Shown: positions 9,082 through 18,069, counted from the stretch's first letter. The stretch: DNA of 64,000 nucleotides from Leeuwenhoekiella parthenopeia (GCF_020782115.1 NZ_JAJGMW010000003.1:62001-126000), one strand, 5' to 3'. Notes: generated by a model not told the origin, from the letters alone. Translations and numbers: made by a program.

Positions 9082-10380
9082 ATGATTACCAATTTTGTTG
9101 AAGAACTGCAATGGCGTGGGATGATTCACGATGTGATGCCCGGTACCGAAGAACACCTTATGGAACAAATGCGCTCTGCTTATGTGGGTATAGACCCTAC
9201 GGCAGACTCCCTTCATATTGGGCACTTGGTAGGTGTGATGATGCTTAAACATTTTCAGCAATGTGGTCATCGCCCCATAGCACTGGTAGGTGGTGCGACC
9301 GGGATGATAGGTGATCCTTCGGGCAAATCTGATGAACGCAATCTGCTTGATGAAGAGACCCTGCGCCACAATCAACAAGCCATTAAAGAGCAACTTTCTC
9401 GCTTTTTGGACTTTGAATCTGATGAAGAAAATGCAGCTCAGCTCGTAAACAATTACGACTGGATGAAAGACTTTAGTTTCCTGAGCTTTATACGCGATGT
9501 GGGCAAACACATCACCGTAAACTATATGATGGCTAAAGATTCGGTTAAAAAACGCTTGTCTGCTGAGTCTGCCGAAGGAATGAGTTTTACCGAGTTTACC
9601 TATCAACTTGTTCAGGGTTATGACTTTTTACACCTCTACCGCGAGAAAGATTTAACGCTGCAAATGGGCGGAAGCGACCAGTGGGGGAACATCACTACCG
9701 GGACCGAATTGGTACGCAGAATTGCCGGCGGCAAGGCCTATGCCATGACCTGCCCGCTAATTACCAAAGCAGACGGGACCAAATTTGGAAAGACTGCAGG
9801 TGGCAATATCTGGTTAGATGCTGAGCGCACCTCGCCTTATAAATTTTACCAGTACTGGCTGAACACCAGCGATGAAGATGCTGCCAAATACATCAAGATC
9901 TTTACCTTTTTAGGAAAAGAGGAAATCGAAAATCTGATTGCCGAGCATCAGGAAGCGCCACATCAGCGTGCCTTGCAAAAACGCCTGGCCGAAGAAGTTA
10001 CTATAAGCACGCACGGTATAGAAAACTATGAGAATGCGGTTAAAGCTTCAGAGATTCTCTTCGGAAAATCTACAGCTGCAAACCTTAAGGCGCTTAACGA
10101 GAAGACCTTTTTAGATGTTTTTGAAGGGGTTCCGCAAGCGGAAGTAAGCCGTGGTGAGATTGAAGCCGGTCTGGATATCGTAGCCGCGTTGGCCGAAAAA
10201 ACCGGTTTTCTGCAATCGAACGGGGAAGCCAGACGCGCCCTGAAACAAAACTCCATTTCAGTTAATCAGGACAAGGTGGAAGACGGCTATACCATTACTA
10301 CTGAAGATTTGATCAACAACCGCTTTGTATTGTTACAGCGCGGAAAGAAAAATTACTTTGTGATCCGGGTGCTGGATTAA
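9082..10380 (+). CDS. tyrS: Tyrosyl-tRNA synthetase
   Basis: The 432-residue class I synthetase has the HIGH-type motif in [11 protein letters not shown] near residue 47, the tyrosine-binding YQLVQGYDF and [11 protein letters not shown] segments, and the KMSKS-equivalent TKFGKTAGG near residue 237. The C-terminal 80 residues form an S4 RNA-binding domain ([18 protein letters not shown]). It charges tRNA-Tyr. The gene is monocistronic and ends at a hairpin terminator. Confidence 0.96.
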   Translation: MITNFVEELQWRGMIHDVMPGTEEHLMEQMRSAYVGIDPTADSLHIGHLVGVMMLKHFQQCGHRPIALVGGATGMIGDPSGKSDERNLLDEETLRHNQQAIKEQLSRFLDFESDEENAAQLVNNYDWMKDFSFLSFIRDVGKHITVNYMMAKDSVKKRLSAESAEGMSFTEFTYQLVQGYDFLHLYREKDLTLQMGGSDQWGNITTGTELVRRIAGGKAYAMTCPLITKADGTKFGKTAGGNIWLDAERTSPYKFYQYWLNTSDEDAAKYIKIFTFLGKEEIENLIAEHQEAPHQRALQKRLAEEVTISTHGIENYENAVKASEILFGKSTAANLKALNEKTFLDVFEGVPQAEVSRGEIEAGLDIVAALAEKTGFLQSNGEARRALKQNSISVNQDKVEDGYTITTEDLINNRFVLLQRGKKNYFVIRVLD

Positions 10381-10406
10381 ACCTTTAAAAGGTGCTAAAT
10401 AATAGG

Positions 10407-10439
10407 AAACCCTCCATCATAACTGATTGAGGGTTTTTT
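10407..10439 (+). terminator. Terminator of tyrS
   Basis: The inverted repeat AAACCCTC / GAGGGTTT is separated by 13 bases and followed by a T run. It lies directly before the end of the convergent toxin gene. Confidence 0.8.
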
Positions 10440-10442
10440 ATT

Positions 10443-10754
10443 TCATATATTTTTACGTCTGAGCATTTTAGAAGGATTACGCCTTACATCAAAAACGTCA
10501 ACGATTAAAATTACGTTCTCTGTAATTCGGTAGATAACTTTATAGTTTCCGACCAAGAAATAGCGATGATTCTGATTTTTCTCGACTAAAGTTGGTTCTA
10601 TTTGACCCAGCTTTGGATACATGCGAAGTTTTGCAGTAGCTGATAATATTTCTGTTCTAATTTTGTGCGCAACTGAGCGGCTGACATTTTCTACGTAGTA
10701 ATCAAATACCTCTTTCAAGCTTTGGATTGCAAAACCAGACCAAACCAGTTCCAT
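10443..10754 (-). CDS. RelE/ParE-family toxin (module 2)
   Basis: This 103-residue protein shows the ParE/RelE pattern: WSGFAIQSLKEVFDYY, then VAHKIRTEIL, a PKLGQIEP turn, HRYFLVGNYKVIYRI and a final VFDVRRNPSKM. It is encoded six bases after its antitoxin on the minus strand. It is related to the toxins of modules 1 and 4 but has a different antitoxin partner. Whether it is a ribonuclease or a gyrase inhibitor cannot be told from sequence. Confidence 0.85.
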   Translation of the reverse strand: MELVWSGFAIQSLKEVFDYYVENVSRSVAHKIRTEILSATAKLRMYPKLGQIEPTLVEKNQNHRYFLVGNYKVIYRITENVILIVDVFDVRRNPSKMLRRKNI

Positions 10755-10760
10755 AAGGGA

Positions 10761-10991
10761 TCACCAATTCTTTGATGATTGCTCCAAATCATCTTGAGTT
10801 TTAAAATCACCTTTCTCGTAACGCGCTTCAGACTCCTGAACTCGGGTTTTTAATACCTCATCAGATAAATCAAACTTCGGCAGGATTATTCCTTCGTCAT
10901 CCAATTCTAAGAGTCTTTCAATTAATTCGTCAATCGAAAATTCTTCCGGAAAATTCTCAAGCTCTTTTTTCAATTCTGTCTTCGAAAGCAT
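10761..10991 (-). CDS. Antitoxin of module 2
   Basis: A small acidic protein of 76 residues beginning MLSKTELKKELENFPEEFSI, with an N-terminal helical region like addiction-module antitoxins and a charged C-terminus that would wrap the toxin. It precedes the toxin gene by six bases. I do not see similarity to the module 1 and 4 antitoxins. The role is assigned from position and size. Confidence 0.7.
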   Translation of the reverse strand: MLSKTELKKELENFPEEFSIDELIERLLELDDEGIILPKFDLSDEVLKTRVQESEARYEKGDFKTQDDLEQSSKNW

Positions 10992-11020
10992 ATCTTAAAT
11001 TTTACAGAAAGTTAAACAAA

Positions 11021-11053
11021 AAACCCATTCAACAGAAGCTGTCGAATGGGTTT
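11021..11053 (-). terminator. Terminator of the zinc metallopeptidase gene
   Basis: The inverted repeat AAACCCATTC / GAATGGGTTT is followed on the minus strand by TTTTTTG, which fits termination of the metallopeptidase transcript before the toxin-antitoxin module. Confidence 0.8.
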
Positions 11054-11076
11054 GAGCTTTACAATACTTTTAAGTA

Positions 11077-11769
11077 TTAGCGTCGGCTTCCCAAAATCTG
11101 AAGCGCAAAGTACAATAAGGTTGCCAGCGAACCAATCGCTGCAACCACATAGGTACGGGCAGCCCATTTAAGCGCATCTTTAGCACCGTCGTGTTCCTGT
11201 CGCGTTAACATGTTTGCCGATTCTAACCAGGCCAGGGCGCGGTTACTGGCGTCGTATTCAACCGGCAGGGTGATAAATGCGAAGATTGTACCCATCGCAA
11301 ACAATCCAAGTCCAATAAGTGCCACAGTCATTCCCAGACCGCTACCTATAATGGACATGAGCACCACACCACCAATGATTACAAACGTAGACATACGTGA
11401 TGCCACACTTACCACAGGCACGAGCTTAGAACGCATCGTCAACCAACTGTAGGCTTTGGCGTGTTGCACAGCGTGACCGCATTCGTGGGCGGCTACTGCT
11501 GCAGCGGCGGCATTACGCTCATTATACACCGGTTCACTCAGGTTTACGGTTTTATTTGCCGGGTTGTAATGGTCTGTCAACTGACCCTGCACTGAAATCA
11601 CCTTGACGTCATTAATCCCATTATCACTAAGCATTTTACGGGCAATCTCGGCACCGCTCATCCCATTTTGCAAGTGTATTTGTGAATACTCCTTAAACTT
11701 GCTTTTCAATTTGCTACTTACAGCCCAACTTACCAATGCGATAAGTCCCACCAGAATGTAGTAACCCAT
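11077..11769 (-). CDS. Neutral zinc metallopeptidase, YugP-like membrane protein
   Basis: The protein has an N-terminal membrane helix, the zinc motif HECGHAVQH near residue 95 and two or three further hydrophobic helices, as in the Zn_peptidase_2 (YugP) family. The start at 11769 (MGYYILVGLIALVSW) is chosen because a perfect AGGAGG lies four bases upstream; the longer start at 11787 would place that site inside the gene. The product has 230 residues. The family is thought to be a membrane-bound peptidase of unknown substrate. It is monocistronic. Confidence 0.88.
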   Translation of the reverse strand: MGYYILVGLIALVSWAVSSKLKSKFKEYSQIHLQNGMSGAEIARKMLSDNGINDVKVISVQGQLTDHYNPANKTVNLSEPVYNERNAAAAAVAAHECGHAVQHAKAYSWLTMRSKLVPVVSVASRMSTFVIIGGVVLMSIIGSGLGMTVALIGLGLFAMGTIFAFITLPVEYDASNRALAWLESANMLTRQEHDGAKDALKWAARTYVVAAIGSLATLLYFALQILGSRR

Positions 11770-11773
11770 ATAT

Positions 11774-11779
11774 CCTCCT
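11774..11779 (-). promoter_or_regulatory. Ribosome binding site that sets the metallopeptidase start
   Basis: AGGAGG on the minus strand stands four bases from ATG 11769. Strong Shine-Dalgarno sites are uncommon in Bacteroidetes, so this one is informative about the start. Confidence 0.65.
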
Positions 11780-11965
11780 GTTATCATCTTTTTTAAAATT
11801 TAGTGTATTAAAACTAAAGAATATTCAGCAATAAATACACCGAAAATCATTTCTGCCGTTTTGGCAAAGAATTCAAAATCTAAAGTTGAAAATTCAATGC
11901 TACCGACTTGAAAAAATTACAGCGTAGCATTTTGTATTTTTAAGTTTGTGCTTCTTATTTCCAAT

Positions 11966-11987
11966 TCCTCCTTTGGGGGCTAGGGAC
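11966..11987. repeat. Degenerate copy of a GC-rich palindromic element next to the leuS stop
   Basis: The sequence CCTCCTTTGGGGGCTAGGGA is a weakened copy of the 24-bp elements found inside leuS at 12449 and 13388. By my alignment about 17 of 24 positions agree with the copy at 13388. It touches the leuS stop codon. Confidence 0.5.
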
Positions 11988-14900
11988 TTAGCCCACAAAG
12001 TTCACAATCTTACCGGGCACAACGATTACCTTTTTAGGTTCGCGGCCATCCAAATACTCCTTCGTTTTCTCGTGTGCACGCACGGCTTTTTCAATTTCTT
12101 CTTTAGAAAGATCCAGCGGAAGCTCCATCGTAAATCGCATCTTTCCGTTAAAGGAGATGGGGTATTCCTTACTGCTTTCTACCAAATGCTTTGGATCAAA
12201 CTTCGGAAAGGGCGCAGTTGCTATCGAACCTTCATGACCCAGCAAACTCCACAATTCTTCTGCGATGTGTGGCGCGTAGGGCGAAATCAACACAGCCAAT
12301 GGCTCCAGCACCTCGCGGTTGTTGCATTTTAAAGCTGAAAGTTCATTAACCGCAATCATAAAGGTTGATACCGAAGTATTGAAACTGAAGTTCTCAATAT
12401 CTTCCTGTACTTTCTTGATGGTTTTATGCAGGGTTTTCATGGCCTCCTGCCCCCCGGCCCCCGAAGGGGGAGTATCATCTACATAAAACTCACCCAGGTT
12501 TCCATTGGGTTCAGTTTTGTGGTACAGCTTCCATAATTTTTTAAGGAAGTTGTGCACCCCGGTGATCCCGGCAGTATTCCAGGGTTTTGCCTGCTCTAAC
12601 GGACCTAAAAACATCTCGTACATACGCAAAGTATCGGCGCCGTATTCCTCACAAATATCATCGGGATTAACCACGTTGTATTTGGATTTGGACATTTTTT
12701 CGACTTCGCGAGATACCTTTATACCTACTTCATCAAATGGGCTATTATTTGTTTGCTCACCTTCTTCATTAAGTATCAATGCGTTGTGATGAGCTGAGCT
12801 CCACTCCCGAAATTTCGAAATATTGACAAAATCTTTACTATTTACAAATTCTACATTAACGTGAAGTGGTGTAAATAGTAAATTAACCTCAATCCCTTTT
12901 ATAGCTTCAGTTGTATTTTCAAGAATAAAATCACATACTTTCTTTCTTAAATCTAAATTTTCGTTTGATTGACCTTCGAGTTTGACGACAGCATTATAAT
13001 CTAGAAAAATGGGATTTAATGTTGGTATTGTCTTTTCAGTACCATTAATAGATTGATAGCCTGAAACCCTATGAACAAACGCACTCTCCCCCAAAATCAT
13101 TCCCTGATTGATCAGCTTTTTAAAGGGTTCTTCAACCGGTGCAAAACCGCGGTCTTTAAGGAATTTCACCCAAAAACGGCTGTACAATAAATGCCCGGTG
13201 GCATGCTCGCTACCGCCAATATACAAGTCCACATCCTGCCAATAGTCCATCGCTTCTTTTGAGGCAAAAGCCTCGTCGCGCAGGGCTTTCTCCATATATC
13301 TGAAGAAATACCAGCTTGACCCTGCCCAACCGGGCATGGTGTTTAGTTCCAGCCCATAAACCCCAGAAGGCAAATTATCAGCATCAGCTCCCCCTTTGGG
13401 GGTTGGGGGGCTTACAACTTCGTTTTTATTTGTGTCCCAATGCCACTTCGTGGCACGACCTAATGGCGGTTCGCCTTCTTCGGTGGGCAGGTATTTCTCT
13501 ACCTCGGGTAATTCCAGAGGCAGATATTTGGGATCTATAGTTTGAGGCATTCCGTCCACATAATAGACCGGGAAAGGTTCGCCCCAGTAGCGCTGACGGC
13601 TAAAGACCGCGTCGCGCAAACGGTAATTGACTTTGCCTTTACCGGCGCCTAATTTTTCAAGCTCCTCTATCGCTTTGGGAAGCGCTTCCTTGTAAGCAAG
13701 CCCGTTTAAGAAGTCAGAATCTTTAAGCGGAGTTGCGTCCTTTTCGGCGTAAGCCTGCTCACTGATATCAACGCCTTCAAATATATTTTTAATCGGAATG
13801 TTGAAATGCCTTGCAAAATCCCAGTCACGTTGATCGCCGCAAGGCACCGCCATAACCGCACCTGTACCGTAACCGGCCAAAACATAGTCGCCAATCCAGA
13901 TCGGGATAGGCTCTTTAGTAAACGGATGCTCAGCATACGCCCCGGTAAAAGCACCTGAAATGGTTTTTACATCGGCCATACGCTCGCGCTCGCTGCGCTT
14001 GGCTGTCGCCTCGATATAGGCATCTACTTCAGCCTTTTGCTCTGGCGTGGTGATTTCCTTTACAAGATCCAACTCAGGTGCCAGCGTCATAAAGGTCACC
14101 CCAAAAATCGTATCGGGGCGGGTGGTGAAAACACCAATTTTGAATTCTGAATTCTGAATTCTGAATTCTACAGAAGCTCCTTTTGAACGGCCGATCCAGT
14201 TAGTTTGTGAATCTTTAAGCGGCTGCGGCCAGTCGATATCCTGCAAACCGTCTAGTAAACGCTGGGCGTAGGCGCTGATGCGCATACTCCACTGCGTCAT
14301 TTTCTTACGTACCACGGGATGCCCGCCACGTTCGGAAACGCCGTTAACGATCTCGTCGTTTGCCAAAACCGTCCCCAATGCGGGGCACCAGTTTACTTCG
14401 GTCTCAGCAAGGTAGGTAAGGCGGTATTTTAATAAGATTTCCTGTTTCGCTTTCGCGGAAGCGGTATTCCAATCCTCAGCGCTAAACACCTCAACGTCAT
14501 CATCACAAACTGCATTAACCGAAGCATTCCCTTCGGCTTCAAATCTGGCGATCAGCGTATCGATGTGTTCGGCTTTGTTGGTGTCGTTGTTGTACCAGCT
14601 TTCAAAAAGCTGAATAAAAATCCACTGCGTCCACTTATAGTATTCCGGGTTTGAGGTGCGTACCTCACGGCTCCAGTCAAACGAAAAGCCTATTTTATCG
14701 AGTTGCTCGCGGTAACGCGCAATATTGGTTTCGGTAGTGATTGCGGGGTGCTGCCCGGTTTGAATCGCATATTGCTCAGCCGGAAGCCCAAACGAGTCAT
14801 ACCCCTGCGGATGCAAGACATTAAAACCCTGATGACGCTTATAACGCGCGTAGATATCACTGGCGATGTAGCCAAGCGGGTGCCCCACGTGCAGACCTGC

Positions 14901-15035
14901 CCCTGAAGGATAGGGAAACATATCCAGTACATAATATTTGGGCTTATCGCTGTTGTTTTCGGCTTCAAAAGTTTTGTGTTCTTTCCAAAACTGTTGCCAT
15001 TTTTTCTCTATCGCGTTAAAATCGTAGTTCATCAT
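11988..15035 (-). CDS. leuS: Leucyl-tRNA synthetase
   Basis: The 1015-residue class I synthetase has the HIGH-type motif in PYPSGAGLHVGHPLGY near residue 43, the editing domain with GVFTTRPDTIFGVTFM near residue 300, and VEKMSKSKYNVVNPDD near residue 780. It is longer than usual for the family. Part of the extra length comes from short repeat-derived stretches translated in frame: a fourfold GAATTCT repeat near residues 289-298 and two 24-bp GC-rich palindromes near residues 541-549 and 854-862. These fall in variable regions between conserved motifs, so the enzyme is probably functional. The gene is divergent from ftsX. Confidence 0.96.
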   Translation of the reverse strand: MMNYDFNAIEKKWQQFWKEHKTFEAENNSDKPKYYVLDMFPYPSGAGLHVGHPLGYIASDIYARYKRHQGFNVLHPQGYDSFGLPAEQYAIQTGQHPAITTETNIARYREQLDKIGFSFDWSREVRTSNPEYYKWTQWIFIQLFESWYNNDTNKAEHIDTLIARFEAEGNASVNAVCDDDVEVFSAEDWNTASAKAKQEILLKYRLTYLAETEVNWCPALGTVLANDEIVNGVSERGGHPVVRKKMTQWSMRISAYAQRLLDGLQDIDWPQPLKDSQTNWIGRSKGASVEFRIQNSEFKIGVFTTRPDTIFGVTFMTLAPELDLVKEITTPEQKAEVDAYIEATAKRSERERMADVKTISGAFTGAYAEHPFTKEPIPIWIGDYVLAGYGTGAVMAVPCGDQRDWDFARHFNIPIKNIFEGVDISEQAYAEKDATPLKDSDFLNGLAYKEALPKAIEELEKLGAGKGKVNYRLRDAVFSRQRYWGEPFPVYYVDGMPQTIDPKYLPLELPEVEKYLPTEEGEPPLGRATKWHWDTNKNEVVSPPTPKGGADADNLPSGVYGLELNTMPGWAGSSWYFFRYMEKALRDEAFASKEAMDYWQDVDLYIGGSEHATGHLLYSRFWVKFLKDRGFAPVEEPFKKLINQGMILGESAFVHRVSGYQSINGTEKTIPTLNPIFLDYNAVVKLEGQSNENLDLRKKVCDFILENTTEAIKGIEVNLLFTPLHVNVEFVNSKDFVNISKFREWSSAHHNALILNEEGEQTNNSPFDEVGIKVSREVEKMSKSKYNVVNPDDICEEYGADTLRMYEMFLGPLEQAKPWNTAGITGVHNFLKKLWKLYHKTEPNGNLGEFYVDDTPPSGAGGQEAMKTLHKTIKKVQEDIENFSFNTSVSTFMIAVNELSALKCNNREVLEPLAVLISPYAPHIAEELWSLLGHEGSIATAPFPKFDPKHLVESSKEYPISFNGKMRFTMELPLDLSKEEIEKAVRAHEKTKEYLDGREPKKVIVVPGKIVNFVG
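12449..12472 (-). repeat. In-frame 24-bp palindromic element inside leuS (copy B)
   Basis: On the coding strand the element reads from CTCCCCCTTCGGGGGC to a G-run. It adds about eight codons (TPPSGAGG) to LeuRS without shifting the frame. It differs from copy C at three positions and lies in the opposite orientation to it. Confidence 0.75.
13388..13411 (+). repeat. In-frame 24-bp palindromic element inside leuS (copy C)
   Basis: The element reads CTCCCCCTTTGGGGGTTGGG plus GGGC on the plus strand, which is the non-coding strand of leuS, so it is translated from the reverse side as SPPTPKGG. It is 21/24 identical to copy B. Both orientations keep an open frame. Confidence 0.75.
14142..14169. 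repeat. Fourfold tandem repeat of GAATTCT inside leuS
   Basis: Four perfect 7-bp units lie head to tail and are translated as EFRIQNSEF just before the GVFTTRPDT motif. The array is self-complementary because GAATTC is a palindrome. Confidence 0.8.
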
Positions 15036-15047
15036 GAATTGGTTTTC

Positions 15048-15084
15048 CAGACCTCACAGGTTTTAAAAATCTGTGAGGTCTTTT
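15048..15084. repeat. Perfect hairpin in the leuS leader / leuS-ftsX intergenic region
   Basis: AGACCTCACAG and CTGTGAGGTCT form an 11-bp perfect stem with a loop of about 11 bases. On the plus strand it ends in TTTT, but no plus-strand gene lies upstream, so it is not an obvious terminator. It lies just upstream of the leuS start on the minus strand. Palindromes of this sequence type recur between genes in Flavobacteria, so it may be a dispersed repeat; a leader hairpin for leuS is the other option. Confidence 0.6.
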
Positions 15085-15229
15085 AAGAAGCGGCAAATTT
15101 ACGATTTTAAAGGGATTTATCGTTTTGGCTTTGGGAAAGCACGAGCGGAGATTCACCAGGCGCTTTCAGTTTCTCAAAGCTCTTCATACAAAAAAGCTTA
15201 AGCTTACGTTTAAGAAGCACGAACTTTAG

Positions 15230-15237
15230 TATTTTTG
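15230..15237 (+). promoter_or_regulatory. Putative -7 box of the ftsX operon
   Basis: TATTTTTG matches TAnnTTTG and lies 32 bases before the ftsX ATG. No exact TTTG is present at the -33 distance. Confidence 0.45.
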
Positions 15238-15269
15238 CCCCTTAGTGTTCTAAAACAGTAACGAATAAT

Positions 15270-16148
15270 ATGGCCTCATCTTTTGAAAAATTTCAGCGTC
15301 GCAGATTAATTTCCTCCTATTTTTCGGTGGTATTGAGTATCGCGCTGGTGCTGTTTTTATTGGGTGTGCTGGGTCTTTTGGTGCTCAATTCTAAAAAAGT
15401 AGCAGACCACTTTAAAGAGCAGATTGCCCTTACCATTTACCTGAAAGACGAAGCAAAAGACGTTGAAATCAAACAGCTTGAAAAGAGCCTGGCACTCGCC
15501 GAGTACACCAAATCAACGCGATTTGTATCAAAAGAAGAAGCTGCTGAAGAGCACAGCAAAGAAATTGGCGAGAATTTTATGGATTTTCTGGGCTACAATC
15601 CCCTGCAAAACTCCATTGACGTGTACCTGAAAGCAGATTTTGTGGATGCCAACCGGGTGAAGGAAATTGCAGATGAACTCACCGCTAAGGATTTTGTAGA
15701 CGAGGTCAACTACGACCAGCCGCTTATCTCTTTGCTTAACGATAACATCAAAAAAATAAGTCTGTGGATTGTCATCATCAGCGGGGTCTTTACCCTGATT
15801 GCAGTTTTGCTGATCAACAGCGCGATCCGGCTTTCGGTATATTCTAAACGGTTTACCATTAAAACCATGCAAATGGTAGGAGCTACCAAAGGTTTTATAC
15901 GTCGCCCGTTTATCTGGCTAAGTATGAAACTGGGTATGGTAGGCGCGGTAATCGCTCTTGCAGGGATGGCCGCCGTATTGTATTACCTCAACCAGACTTT
16001 CCCGGAGTTGGAATTGCTGGCAGATCCGGTGATTTTAGCCATTTTATTTGTGAGCGTGTTTGCAGCAAGCATTGTGATTACCTGGTTCAGTACTTTTTTA
16101 GCCACACAACGCTTTCTGAATTTGAGAACAGACGAACTCTATTATTAG
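15270..16148 (+). CDS. ftsX: Cell division protein FtsX, permease-like
   Basis: The 292-residue protein has the FtsX topology: a cytoplasmic N-terminus, a first membrane helix at about residues 20-45, a periplasmic domain with LTIYLKDEAKD and FMDFLGYNPLQNSIDVYL, then three membrane helices in the FtsX/MacB permease domain including YSKRFTIKTMQMVGATKGFI. With FtsE it controls peptidoglycan hydrolysis at the septum. It heads an operon with DUF3098, uppP and truB, which is conserved in Bacteroidetes and links division with cell-wall lipid recycling. No ftsE is present in the window. Confidence 0.93.
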   Translation: MASSFEKFQRRRLISSYFSVVLSIALVLFLLGVLGLLVLNSKKVADHFKEQIALTIYLKDEAKDVEIKQLEKSLALAEYTKSTRFVSKEEAAEEHSKEIGENFMDFLGYNPLQNSIDVYLKADFVDANRVKEIADELTAKDFVDEVNYDQPLISLLNDNIKKISLWIVIISGVFTLIAVLLINSAIRLSVYSKRFTIKTMQMVGATKGFIRRPFIWLSMKLGMVGAVIALAGMAAVLYYLNQTFPELELLADPVILAILFVSVFAASIVITWFSTFLATQRFLNLRTDELYY

Positions 16149-16215
16149 ACTTAAGATATCAAACAAGAGATTTTAGACAAAAACTCTTAAACCATTAACT
16201 TTTAACCCCTTCAAA

Positions 16216-16521
16216 ATGGGAGAACAAAAGCGGAAAAAACAAAACGAACTGCACCGCAGCAGTTTCATCTTTAAAAAGAAAAATTATCAGGTGATGCTTA
16301 TAGGCCTGGGCGTGATTGCCCTGGGTTTTATCCTGATGTCTGGCGGTGGCAGTGACGATCCTAATGTGTTTAACCCGGAGATCTACCACTGGAGACGCAT
16401 ACGCCTGGCTCCGGCTTTGGTATTGATAGGTTTTGGGATCGAAGTCTATGCGATTTTGCTGAATCCCGATGCTAAAAAAGAATCTTCTGAAACATTTCCA
16501 AAAGATAAAGGCACCAAGTAA
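16216..16521 (+). CDS. DUF3098 membrane protein
   Basis: This 101-residue protein has a basic N-terminus, two membrane helices and the DUF3098 core: the NYQVMLIGLGVIALGFILMS segment, followed by a DDPNVFNPEIYHWRRIRLAP motif. Its function is unknown. It lies between ftsX and uppP, with its stop codon directly touching the uppP ATG, which suggests translational coupling and a cell-envelope role. Confidence 0.88.
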   Translation: MGEQKRKKQNELHRSSFIFKKKNYQVMLIGLGVIALGFILMSGGGSDDPNVFNPEIYHWRRIRLAPALVLIGFGIEVYAILLNPDAKKESSETFPKDKGTK

Positions 16522-17319
16522 ATGGATATAATCGACGCGATAATACTGGGTATTATACAAGGTCTCACCGAGTTTTTACCGGTATCTTCAAGCGGTCATC
16601 TGGAGCTTGGGAAAGCCATTTTAGGCGACAGTACCGTGCCCGAAGAAAGCCTATTGTTTACTGTAGTCTTACACTTTGCAACCGCGCTAAGCACGCTGGT
16701 TGTATTTAGAAAAGACATTTTTGACATTGTAAAAGGGCTTTTTCAGTTTAAATGGAATGAAGAAACTCAATTTGCAGTCAAAATTGTGCTTTCGATGATT
16801 CCGGCGGTTATCATCGGGTTGTTTTTTGAAGAACAATTAGAATCGCTTTTTGGCGGAAACATTCTGCTTGTTGGTATGATGCTTATCATCACCGCCTTAT
16901 TGCTTTGGCTTGCCGATAAAGCCAAGGACACCCAGAAACCCGTAAGTTTTCAAAACGCCTTTACCATAGGTGTGGCACAGGCCATCGCAATGCTTCCCGG
17001 GATTTCCCGAAGCGGCGCGACGATTTCCACTTCGGTTTTATTGGGAAATGACAAGGCCAGAGCAGCCCGTTTTTCGTTCCTGATGGTGGTTCCCCTGATT
17101 TTTGGAAAGATTGCCAAAGACCTTTTAAGCGGAGACATCACCACCGAATCGGGCAATTTTACTGCGCTTTCTGTTGGTTTTGTTGCAGCATTTATAAGCG
17201 GATTGATCGCCTGTACCTGGATGATTAAACTGGTTAAAAAGAGTAAATTATCCTGGTTTGCCATCTATTGCCTTATTGTAGGCGTCATTGCGGTAGGCTT
17301 TGGCTATTACAACCTGTAA
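16522..17319 (+). CDS. uppP: Undecaprenyl-diphosphatase
   Basis: The 265-residue polytopic membrane protein carries both catalytic signatures of the BacA/UppP family: GLTEFLPVSSSGHLELG near residue 14 and PGISRSGATIS near residue 157. It dephosphorylates undecaprenyl diphosphate to recycle the lipid carrier for peptidoglycan, which can also give bacitracin tolerance. It is the third gene of the ftsX operon. Confidence 0.95.
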   Translation: MDIIDAIILGIIQGLTEFLPVSSSGHLELGKAILGDSTVPEESLLFTVVLHFATALSTLVVFRKDIFDIVKGLFQFKWNEETQFAVKIVLSMIPAVIIGLFFEEQLESLFGGNILLVGMMLIITALLLWLADKAKDTQKPVSFQNAFTIGVAQAIAMLPGISRSGATISTSVLLGNDKARAARFSFLMVVPLIFGKIAKDLLSGDITTESGNFTALSVGFVAAFISGLIACTWMIKLVKKSKLSWFAIYCLIVGVIAVGFGYYNL

Positions 17320-17349
17320 TCCCAAAGAACAAGATCACACACATCATTT

Positions 17350-18054
17350 ATGCAATTTTCGGAAGCAGACTTTAAAGAAGGTCAGATTTTACTTTTTGAC
17401 AAACCGCTCAACTGGACTTCGTTTCAGCTGGTGAACAAAGTGCGCTGGCTCATACGTAAAACCTACAAGATCAAAAAGATTAAAGTGGGTCACGCCGGCA
17501 CACTAGACCCGCTTGCAACCGGTTTGCTCATCATCTGCACCGGAAAATTCACCAAGCGTATTGAAGAATTTATGGGTCAGGAAAAAGAATATACCGGCAC
17601 CATTGTACTGGGCGCCACCACTCCTTCCTACGACCTGGAAACCGAAATTGACGCTGTATTTCCCACGGCTCACCTCAGCGAGGAAGCCATTCACGCGGCA
17701 ACAGCCCAATTTACCGGAAGCATTATGCAACAACCACCGGTTTTTTCGGCATTAAAAAAAGATGGAAAACGCCTGTACGAGTTTGCACGTGAAGGTAAAG
17801 AAGTTGACATTCCCAGCCGGGAAGTGCAGGTTTCGGCTTTTGAAATCACACGTATCGCACTTCCGGAAGTTGATTTTCGCATCAGCTGCAGTAAAGGGAC
17901 GTACATCCGCTCCCTTGCACATGATTTTGGTAAAGCTTTAAATTCCGGCGGGCATCTTTCCGCTTTGCGAAGAACAAAAATTGGTGATTTTGAAGTGAAT
18001 ACCGCCACCGGTCTCGAAGCTTTTGAAGCTACTCTGGACGCTTCTGTTTTGTAA
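17350..18054 (+). CDS. truB: tRNA pseudouridine(55) synthase
   Basis: The 234-residue protein shows the TruB core: DKPLNWTSFQLVNKVRW at the N-terminus, the catalytic aspartate in GHAGTLDPLATGLLI near residue 55, and CSKGTYIRSLAHDFG near residue 182. It converts U55 to pseudouridine in tRNAs. It lacks the longer C-terminal PUA domain, as usual for Bacteroidetes TruB. It is the last gene of the ftsX operon. A CTTGCG/CGCAAG hairpin at about 18075-18100 may be its terminator. Confidence 0.95.
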   Translation: MQFSEADFKEGQILLFDKPLNWTSFQLVNKVRWLIRKTYKIKKIKVGHAGTLDPLATGLLIICTGKFTKRIEEFMGQEKEYTGTIVLGATTPSYDLETEIDAVFPTAHLSEEAIHAATAQFTGSIMQQPPVFSALKKDGKRLYEFAREGKEVDIPSREVQVSAFEITRIALPEVDFRISCSKGTYIRSLAHDFGKALNSGGHLSALRRTKIGDFEVNTATGLEAFEATLDASVL

Positions 18055-18069
18055 AGACAATTCCGGGCA

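Noticed and set aside
9073-9606. 177-codon open frame opposite tyrS
   Set aside because: It is antisense to the conserved core of tyrS and has no recognisable protein features.
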